From: Thermomicrobiales bacterium | GTDB lineage: Bacteria; Chloroflexota; Chloroflexia; Thermomicrobiales; UBA6265 | Length of the DNA: 6,138 bases | Assembly (NCBI GenBank): GCA_030447145.1 | Contig: JAUJLY010000196.1 | Span: 1 to 6,138, forward strand | Reading direction: 5' to 3' | In this document: positions 1-4,767 of the stretch, piece by piece | How positions within the stretch are numbered: the stretch's first letter is position 1 | How the letters are laid out: the number at the start of each line of letters is the position of its first letter | Notes under the pieces: generated by a model | The model's database searches: none | The model's input: only the letters and a program-made list of their open reading frames with translations | Told to the model about the DNA's origin: nothing | Position numbers and translations under genes: made by a program

Positions 1-440
1 GAGAGGATCACGATCGGGAAGGCGCGTGTCGAGAGGACGAGGATACGAAACGCATCCCGGCCACGGAAGGCATAGCGGGCGAGGGCGTAACCGGCCGGAG
101 CGCCGATCAGTGTCGAGAGCACGAGCGAGATCACCGCGACCAAGACGCTGCGCCAGAGCGCGGGCAGGACGCCGGTCGCGTTGATGAAGAAATCGACGGT
201 CTCGACCGAGAATCCACTGGGAATCAACTCCTTCGGATAGTCGTAGACGGCGTCGCTCGTGCTGAAAGCCACGACGCCAATCAAATAGATCGGGAGCAGC
301 ACCCAGATCGCCAGCAGCACCGCCGCCGCGTAGAGCAGACCGCGGCCAAGCAGATACTGGCGGGAGCGCCCGCGAGCCCGAACTGCATCATCGGCCGCGA
401 CACCGGTTCTCGATCGGGTCGTATCTATCGTGGTGCTCAT
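1..440 (-). CDS. ABC sugar transporter permease, MalG type (partial, C-terminus beyond window)
   Basis: This is the second inner-membrane permease of a carbohydrate ABC importer. It starts at ATG 440-438, and 146 complete codons are visible before the left edge. A basic, polar N-terminus of about 33 residues leads into a strong transmembrane segment at about residues 34-60. A periplasmic loop at about 61-95 contains PSGFSVETVDFF, and a second membrane segment at about 97-120 runs into GYALARYAFRGRD, the typical MalG/UgpE-family stretch. A third segment begins at about 131. The EAA loop that contacts the ATPase should lie beyond the edge. The start overlaps the stop of the preceding permease as ATGA, and only a weak AGGG lies upstream, so translation is probably coupled. 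No ATP-binding subunit is visible; it may be encoded further downstream or shared. The family assignment is secure, the substrate is not. Confidence 0.9.
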   Translation of the reverse strand, partial: MSTTIDTTRSRTGVAADDAVRARGRSRQYLLGRGLLYAAAVLLAIWVLLPIYLIGVVAFSTSDAVYDYPKELIPSGFSVETVDFFINATGVLPALWRSVLVAVISLVLSTLIGAPAGYALARYAFRGRDAFRILVLSTRAFPIVIL

Positions 441-1294
441 GCGACCCTGTCTTGATTTGCTGGAACGAGCCAGAGAAAGAGCAACGTGCTGATGACCGAG
501 AGCAGGAGGATCAAGGCCGCGTAGGCGGCGGCAACGTTCGCGTCGCGGAGGTCGCCATACCAACGGTAGGATTCAGCCGAGAGGGTGGTTAAGCCCCGAC
601 CTGCCAGCGCGATCACCGTGGCGAAAACCTGGAAAGCCAGGATCGTCCTCAGGATGAGCGCGACCTGGATGCTCGGGCGCAGCAGCGGCAGGATGACCTG
701 CCAGACCTTCTGCCAACCCGTCGCCCCCAGGACATCGGCCGCCTCCAGGTAATCCTTGGGGATGGACTGGAGTCCGGCGACGAGGATGATCATGATGATC
801 GACGTCGCTCGCCATGCCTCCGCCAAGACGATGGCGAACAGAATCCAGAGCGGCTGCTGGTAGTTCAGGAAGATGATTGGCCGGTCAACGATACCCAAAC
901 CTTCCAGGAAGCTATTGAGCCAGCCGCGCTCCGTGAAGATCGCGAACCAGATGATCCCCGCGGAAAGCTCGCTGACGCCGAGCGGAATAGCGAAGATATA
1001 GAGCCAGAGCCCCGAGCCTTTCAGCTTGGCATTGACGACCAGGGCCATCGTCATGGCCAGCGTGAACTGGATCGGGATGACGAGCACGATCAGCAGCAGC
1101 GTCATCCGGAGGGCTTCCCAGAACTCCGAATCCTCCACCATCGTCCGGATTGACGCGGTGCTCCAAGCGCCATCGCTGTTTTGAAACGCGAGCCCGAAGG
1201 CCTGGACCATCGGCGCGGCGAAGAAGATCGCCAGGAACGCCAGCGAAGGCACCAGCAGAAGATAGGGAGCCCAGCCGAGCTTGTGTGCCTTCAA
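437..1294 (-). CDS. ABC sugar transporter permease, MalF/UgpA type
   Basis: This is the first inner-membrane permease of the importer, 285 residues from the TTG start I prefer. Six membrane segments can be seen at about residues 10-32, 64-88, 96-120, 148-175, 207-230 and 256-278. The cytoplasmic coupling loop is clear at about 184-207: EAADVLGATGW followed by VILPLLRP, matching the EAA-G-I-LP signature that docks on the ATPase. The TTG at 1294-1292 is preceded by ACGGAG with six bases between GGAG and the start, and it gives a short basic N-terminus directly before the first membrane helix, as usual in the family. An in-frame ATG at 1363 would add 23 residues. I reject it because it has no ribosome-binding site and lies inside a hairpin. 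A 28-codon ORF ends in TGA overlapping this TTG as TTGA, suggesting coupling. The gene overlaps the next permease by four bases. Confidence 0.9.
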   Translation of the reverse strand: MKAHKLGWAPYLLLVPSLAFLAIFFAAPMVQAFGLAFQNSDGAWSTASIRTMVEDSEFWEALRMTLLLIVLVIPIQFTLAMTMALVVNAKLKGSGLWLYIFAIPLGVSELSAGIIWFAIFTERGWLNSFLEGLGIVDRPIIFLNYQQPLWILFAIVLAEAWRATSIIMIILVAGLQSIPKDYLEAADVLGATGWQKVWQVILPLLRPSIQVALILRTILAFQVFATVIALAGRGLTTLSAESYRWYGDLRDANVAAAYAALILLLSVISTLLFLWLVPANQDRVA

Positions 1295-1377
1295 CGCGCA
1301 CTCCGTAACGTTGGAGTCGAAAGGCGGAAGAAGTAAGCCGGTAGGTAGAGGAGATCGACACATAGGCGGTAGCCCAT
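1291..1377 (-). CDS. Possible 28-residue leader peptide coupled to the permease
   Basis: This short ORF starts at ATG 1377-1375 and ends with TGA 1293-1291. A good Shine-Dalgarno sequence, GAGGAG (plus-strand 1386-1391), lies eight bases before the ATG. This is better than the ribosome-binding site of the permease itself. The stop shares bases with the permease TTG start (TTGA), the same geometry as the ATGA overlaps elsewhere in the locus. The peptide begins MGYRLCVDLLYLPAYFFRL and ends in RSAR; it is hydrophobic and aromatic, then basic. Both its ribosome-binding site and its ATG lie within the 5' arm of the hairpin at 1346-1393. By inference, translation of this ORF could feed ribosomes to the permease, and folding could limit it. 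An ORF this short may arise by chance, and I recognise no homologue. Confidence 0.35.
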   Translation of the reverse strand: MGYRLCVDLLYLPAYFFRLSTPTLRSAR

Positions 1378-1393
1378 ATGTCGATCTCCTCTA
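1346..1393 (-). promoter_or_regulatory. Long hairpin between the binding-protein and permease genes
   Basis: Arms 1346-1367 and 1372-1393 pair over 22 positions with two mismatches (1361/1378 and 1364/1375), leaving a 4-base loop (TACC on the transcribed strand). No run of T follows on the minus strand, so it is not a standard intrinsic terminator. It sits after a gene for an abundantly needed binding protein and before the membrane subunits, where such hairpins often stabilise upstream mRNA and lower downstream expression. It also covers the ribosome-binding site and start of the 28-codon leader ORF. The structure is seen directly; the role is inferred. Confidence 0.7.
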
Positions 1394-1394
1394 T

Positions 1395-1406
1395 GGCTCT
1401 AGAGCC
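1395..1406. repeat. 12-bp perfect palindrome
   Basis: GGCTCTAGAGCC is its own reverse complement. It lies one base outside the long hairpin, between it and the 7-bp repeat array. It could be a small protein-binding site or part of an alternative RNA fold. Nothing else supports either role. Confidence 0.35.
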
Positions 1407-1412
1407 CTGGAG

Positions 1413-1453
1413 CTTCCGACTCCCGTCTGCAACTTCTGACTTCCGTCTTCCGA
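1413..1453. repeat. Degenerate 7-bp-period tandem repeat array
   Basis: On the plus strand the units are CTTCCGA, CTCCCGT, CTGCAA (six bases), CTTCTGA, CTTCCGT and CTTCCGA. On the transcribed strand the motif is TCGGAAG with variants. The array abuts the stop codon of the binding-protein gene at 1454-1456 with no gap, and the next two bases (CT) continue the pattern into that stop. It therefore lies entirely in the untranslated region. I do not know its function. Heptad arrays like this can be dispersed intergenic elements. Confidence 0.7.
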
Positions 1454-2815
1454 CTAACCCACCTGGCAGACGCCGTCGCTCTCAGGATCAGGAGCCCAGC
1501 AGGAGGCGTTGGCTGCATCGAGAACCTGCTGCAGGGTTTCGGCTTCGGTCTGGAGGGCTTCTTGGATGTCGCCCTCATCAATCACGGCGCGCTGGAAGAC
1601 ATTCCGGAAGACCTCGTTGTAGGCCTCGCCTTGCTCGCCGAGCCCGACGGGCAACAGCGACGGCAGCGCCGCCTCGTCAGAGGTCGTCGCCGCGACCGCG
1701 TCGGCTTCCTTCTGGATGCCCTCGCCGAGGTCACCCGGCAACTCGCCCTCGATGACTGGGAAAAAGGCAACCTGTTGGAGAGTTTTGGCTTGGGTCTCCG
1801 GCTCGGTCAGGTATCTGATCAACTCGCGGGCACAATCCGGGTTCGGGGCCGAGATCGGGATTGCCAGGCCTGCGACCACCGGCATGTAGCCGAGACCCTC
1901 GGGGCCGCGCGGCGCCGGGAACATCACAAAGTCGTCTGGGTTGTTGCGGACTGCATCAATGAGCCGGGCGGTGTGGTCCCAGGCCACCCAAACCTCACCT
2001 GACTGGAGCGGCTCGGCCATCTGGTCGTAGCTCAGCGATTGCGGGTTGGCCACCGCCCACGCATCGCGGAACCACTCCCACATCTCGACGGCACCCTCGC
2101 TGGTGAACGCGGTGTTGAGCGCACCGGTGAAGCTGGGATAGCCATAGCCTTGGAAGAAGCGATGGAGGAGTCCGTTCTCGCCGGCAGGCAGACCGAAGCG
2201 GGGACCCTCTTCCTCATTGATCGCCGTGATCCACTCCAAGAGCTGATCGTAGGTCAACTCGGTCTGCAGCGTTTCCTCGTCCAGCCCCTCGGGGAGGTAG
2301 TCCAACGCTTCCCGGCGAGCAGCCATCACGTAAGTCGCCTGCATCCAGGGGACGTAGAATTGCTGCTCACCGCCGAACTTCCCCAGATCCAGGTACGCCT
2401 CGATGATGCCCCGATCAGCCAAATCGACGACCAGGTCGCTGAGATCCATCAGCAGGCCCCGCTCAGCCAACGCGCCGAAGTCACCATGCTGCCCACCGAT
2501 CAGGCTGACTTCACCCTGACCAGCCTCCGCCTCGGCGGTGATCCGGTCGTTGAACGGGCCAATATCCTCCGGGATGAACTCGACCTCACCCTCGAAGCCA
2601 GCGAGGACCTCGCTCCGGAACGCCTCGGCTTCTTCAATGGGGGTTAGTTGCGTCGAGAGGAAAACGACTTCGCACGCCCCATCTTGCCGTGCTCGCGCAG
2701 AAAGCGAACGACTACTGAGGGGTGCGAGAGCGACCAAACTGGCGGCTCCAACACCGCCTTGAACTACGGCGCGCCGCGATGCCGCTCGTGTGGTCAGCAC
2801 GTTCTTCTTAACCAT
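1454..2815 (-). CDS. ABC transporter extracellular sugar-binding protein with Tat signal
   Basis: This is the solute-binding subunit of the importer, 453 residues from ATG 2815, placed outside the membrane to capture the substrate for the two permeases. It looks like a family 1 (MalE/UgpB-like) binding protein. The N-terminus reads MVKKNVLTTRAASRRAVVQG: SRRAVVQ at residues 13-19 is a twin-arginine motif, followed by a hydrophobic stretch to about 33 and a possible Ala-X-Ala cleavage site near 40-42. The mature part has typical binding-protein stretches, including ALAERGLLMDLSDLV (114-129), YVPWMQATYVM (154-164), a SGEVWVAWD segment (272-280) and a hinge-like VVAGLAIPISAPN (313-325). AAGGAGG eight bases upstream fixes the start; an in-frame ATG at 2923 overlaps the promoter -35 box and is rejected. 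Cysteines are at 48, 328, 439 and 450; a clear lipobox is lacking. The promoter at 2895-2923 probably drives it. The substrate cannot be read from sequence. Confidence 0.9.
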   Translation of the reverse strand: MVKKNVLTTRAASRRAVVQGGVGAASLVALAPLSSRSLSARARQDGACEVVFLSTQLTPIEEAEAFRSEVLAGFEGEVEFIPEDIGPFNDRITAEAEAGQGEVSLIGGQHGDFGALAERGLLMDLSDLVVDLADRGIIEAYLDLGKFGGEQQFYVPWMQATYVMAARREALDYLPEGLDEETLQTELTYDQLLEWITAINEEEGPRFGLPAGENGLLHRFFQGYGYPSFTGALNTAFTSEGAVEMWEWFRDAWAVANPQSLSYDQMAEPLQSGEVWVAWDHTARLIDAVRNNPDDFVMFPAPRGPEGLGYMPVVAGLAIPISAPNPDCARELIRYLTEPETQAKTLQQVAFFPVIEGELPGDLGEGIQKEADAVAATTSDEAALPSLLPVGLGEQGEAYNEVFRNVFQRAVIDEGDIQEALQTEAETLQQVLDAANASCWAPDPESDGVCQVG

Positions 2816-2823
2816 TGCTCGAT

Positions 2824-2830
2824 CCTCCTT
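2824..2830 (-). promoter_or_regulatory. Ribosome binding site of the sugar-binding protein gene
   Basis: AAGGAGG on the minus strand lies eight bases before ATG 2815. It is the strongest Shine-Dalgarno match in the window and decides the start of the binding-protein gene. It also places the Tat motif at the usual distance from the N-terminus. Confidence 0.85.
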
Positions 2831-2894
2831 GATCGCGTCCTCTCCGGTGGAACGTACCTCCATCCACGGTTCAACGGAATCCCGTCGCCCCCGT

Positions 2895-2923
2895 GTTGTA
2901 CATCCCAAGCGTCGTATCGTCAA
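2895..2923 (-). promoter_or_regulatory. Predicted sigma-70-type promoter of the transporter operon
   Basis: The minus strand shows TTGACG (2923-2918, 5 of 6 to the -35 consensus), a 17-base spacer and TACAAC (2900-2895, 4 of 6 to the -10 consensus). Transcription would start near 2888, leaving a leader of about 70 bases before the binding-protein ATG. It lies in the largest intergenic gap of the window, between the kinase and the transporter genes. This supports a separate or additional transcript for the transporter. It is a prediction from sequence only. Confidence 0.6.
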
Positions 2924-2940
2924 GATTTCCTACAGTGAGG

Positions 2941-2971
2941 GCAGGTCCTTTTCATAAACGGAGTGACCTGC
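2941..2971. promoter_or_regulatory. Inverted repeat upstream of the transporter promoter
   Basis: GCAGGTC (2941-2947) and GACCTGC (2965-2971) are perfect 7-bp inverted arms separated by 17 bases. The nearer arm lies 17 bases upstream of the predicted -35 box. This position suits an activator, or one half of a looping repressor site. It lies 18 bases after the kinase stop, but the long loop and the absence of a T run argue against an intrinsic terminator. No regulator gene is in the window to pair with it. Confidence 0.4.
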
Positions 2972-2989
2972 GATGCTGGTGGCCAAGGA

Positions 2990-4000
2990 TCAGTGAAGTG
3001 AATATATCGCTTGTGTCGGTACAGCGTGCCAGTGCTCCGGCATCAGCGTCGCTTTCAACCGTGCAACCAGCGCATCATCAATGCTCACACCAGCGTTCTC
3101 ATACGCGAGTAAAAGCGCACCTACGACCGGCTCGAACTCGCTATGCACAACGATGCTGTCTGGAGATACCGTGCGTATCTTGGCAACTAGTGCATCTACG
3201 AGAAGCTGTGCGGAGTGGCGAAAAACGCCTCCGGCCAGTACGAGCGTGAACGGCTGCCTTTCCATGTGCACTTTTTGGGCAGCTGCGAGCGCATATTCCC
3301 CGAGTTCGTAGCCGTGAGCTTCCACGATCCGCCGTGCGGTATCGTCACCATTATCTGCAACAGTCAAGAGCACTCGGGCGAGCCCCGAGGCACTACCCCA
3401 CCCGGCCCCACCCCGTGCCGTTTCACGATGCAGAATCTCCTCGACGTGCTCGGCACCAAAGAAATCGAGGACGGCAGGCGTCAGCGCGGTCGGCGCATCA
3501 ATCGCAAGGTCAGCGCGATAGACAGCCCGAAGCGTCTTTTGGGTAAGATCAATTGCCCCGGCAGCTCCTTGCCAAAAACTTGTGTGCCAAATCAGCCCAT
3601 CGGCGTTGCGCGCTACCGTTGCCGCGCCGGAGCCACAGATCACCGCGACACCGATTCCATCTCGCGAACCGGCACGCAACCCTCCGACCGCATCATTGAC
3701 CACTACGATGCGCTGACAAAGTCCCTGGGCTTCCATTGTCGATTGGATAAAGGCAAAGTCCTCTGGCCAGTCGGCGCCTGACATACTAAAGGCACCCACT
3801 ACCACATCGGAAGGTGTAATTCCGGCTGATAACAGACCGTCCAGGGACGCGTGCGCGGCATTGGCGAGCGCGGCCTGTGGCTCACCAACGTAGATATTGC
3901 TGCCGCTCCGACGGCCCATCCCGACGATCGTGCCATCGGTCTGGGCAATGAGCGCGACCGTTTTTGATGTACCGCCGTCCACACCCAGCACATACGTCAT
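2990..4000 (-). CDS. BadF/BadG/BcrA/BcrD-family sugar kinase, probable glucosamine or N-acetylglucosamine kinase
   Basis: This 336-residue protein belongs to the ASKHA-fold ATPases that include N-acetylglucosamine kinase and the glucosamine kinase GspK. It would phosphorylate an amino sugar at O6 using ATP in the cytoplasm. GVDGGTSKT (6-14) is the phosphate-1 loop, VVVNDAVGGLRAG (99-111) holds the expected catalytic Asp103, VAVICGSGAATVARN (118-132) is the phosphate-2 region, VLAGGVF (254-260) is the adenosine motif and PVVGALLLA (291-299) is the usual C-terminal stretch. The Gly-Asp-Glu-Gly-Ser-Gly motif normally following the phosphate-2 region is not present; WQGAAGAIDL (143-152) stands in its place. 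The ATG shares ATGA with the nagB stop and has no strong ribosome-binding site, so translation is probably coupled. Position beside nagB supports a product of glucosamine-6-phosphate, or its N-acetyl form if a deacetylase exists elsewhere. The family is secure; the exact substrate is open. Confidence 0.85.
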   Translation of the reverse strand: MTYVLGVDGGTSKTVALIAQTDGTIVGMGRRSGSNIYVGEPQAALANAAHASLDGLLSAGITPSDVVVGAFSMSGADWPEDFAFIQSTMEAQGLCQRIVVVNDAVGGLRAGSRDGIGVAVICGSGAATVARNADGLIWHTSFWQGAAGAIDLTQKTLRAVYRADLAIDAPTALTPAVLDFFGAEHVEEILHRETARGGAGWGSASGLARVLLTVADNGDDTARRIVEAHGYELGEYALAAAQKVHMERQPFTLVLAGGVFRHSAQLLVDALVAKIRTVSPDSIVVHSEFEPVVGALLLAYENAGVSIDDALVARLKATLMPEHWHAVPTQAIYSLH

Positions 4001-4767
4001 ATCTCGGTGGCCGGAAGCAGTGCTTGCACCGCTTGGCGCGACAGATCACTTCCCCAGGCGGCACGATCAGCGAAGACCATGACATTCGGCGCCGCTTGGA
4101 GCAAGGACGCTGGCACGTCAGGGGTGATTGGGCCAGAAACAGTTCGGGAGAGGATGTCCCGTTTATGAGCCCCCGAGACGACCAGAAGCGTTTGGCGCGC
4201 TGCCAGCAAGATCCGCATTCCGGTTGTGAGTGCCCGGCGGGGCACCTGCTCGGTTCCGCCCCAATACTGACCATTGCTATCAATGCTCGCCGATGTCAAA
4301 TCAACCACACGAGTTGGCGAGTCCGGCTCTGCAGGTGGTTCATTGAAGCCCAGATGACCGTTTGGTCCAAGTCCGAGGATAGCAACATCAATACCACCTG
4401 CAGCCAGGATCGTTTCCTCAAATGCTGCACCAGCAGCATCTGGATCATCGGAATCACCCGGCAACCGCACGACGTTCTCACTGGGTATGCCAAGCGGTTC
4501 GACGAAGGAACGAAGCATCCAACCATACAGCGAACGCCGGTCGTCGGGGGCTAAGCCAAGGTATTCATCAAGCTGGAATACACGCAGCCGCGAAGCATCA
4601 AACTGCCTATTTTGCCGTCGGTTCGCCAACTCACGATAGAGTCCCATTGGGGTGTTCCCTGTGGCAACCAAGACTGAGGCAGACGGCCTTTTGGTGATGA
4701 TCGATACTAGTTCATCCCCAGCGGACTGGCTCATAGCGTCATAATCATCGGCAACGATCAGACGCAT
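3997..4767 (-). CDS. nagB: Glucosamine-6-phosphate deaminase
   Basis: The enzyme converts glucosamine-6-phosphate to fructose-6-phosphate and ammonia in the cytoplasm, linking amino sugars to glycolysis. At 256 residues it fits the family (about 240-270). The phosphate-binding loop VATGNTPMGLY is at 34-44. VFQLDEYLGL (63-72) contains the catalytic Asp67. GLGPNGHLGFNEP (132-144) contains His138 and Glu143 of the ring-opening group. ALTTGMRILLAA (179-190) and DVPASLLQ (217-224) are also conserved family stretches. Asn136 stands where E. coli NagB has Asp141; Asn is, as far as I recall, normal in the Firmicutes-type enzymes. AGGGAGGGAGC directly precedes the ATG. The start overlaps the GH4 stop by 10 bp, and the stop overlaps the kinase start. 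A related deaminase acting on another amino-sugar phosphate is possible but less likely. Confidence 0.9.
   Translation of the reverse strand: MRLIVADDYDAMSQSAGDELVSIITKRPSASVLVATGNTPMGLYRELANRRQNRQFDASRLRVFQLDEYLGLAPDDRRSLYGWMLRSFVEPLGIPSENVVRLPGDSDDPDAAGAAFEETILAAGGIDVAILGLGPNGHLGFNEPPAEPDSPTRVVDLTSASIDSNGQYWGGTEQVPRRALTTGMRILLAARQTLLVVSGAHKRDILSRTVSGPITPDVPASLLQAAPNVMVFADRAAWGSDLSRQAVQALLPATEI

Noticed and set aside
1295..1363. Upstream in-frame ATG extending the first permease by 23 residues
   Set aside because: It has no ribosome-binding site, lies inside the hairpin arm, and the added residues are unlike permease N-termini. TTG 1294 has a GGAG at good spacing.
1346..1393. Intrinsic transcription terminator between binding protein and permease
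   Set aside because: The stem is long but no T run follows on the transcribed strand, and the permeases need to be expressed from the same unit.
2847..2867. Small hairpin GTGGA/TCCAC in the binding-protein leader
   Set aside because: It has only five pairs around an 11-base loop, with no conserved features of a known riboswitch. It is likely chance.
2816..2923. Upstream in-frame ATG extending the binding protein by 36 residues
   Set aside because: It overlaps the predicted -35 box and would bury the Tat signal in the middle. ATG 2815 has AAGGAGG eight bases upstream.
1378..2938. Open frames on the plus strand opposite the binding-protein gene
   Set aside because: They have arginine-rich or low-complexity translations, no ribosome-binding sites and no recognisable domains. 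They are reading-frame shadows of the minus-strand gene.
4352..4360. Asn136 in NagB replacing the E. coli catalytic-site Asp141 as a possible inactivating change
   Set aside because: As I recall, Asn-Gly-His is normal in Firmicutes-type NagB. His138, Glu143 and Asp67 are all retained.
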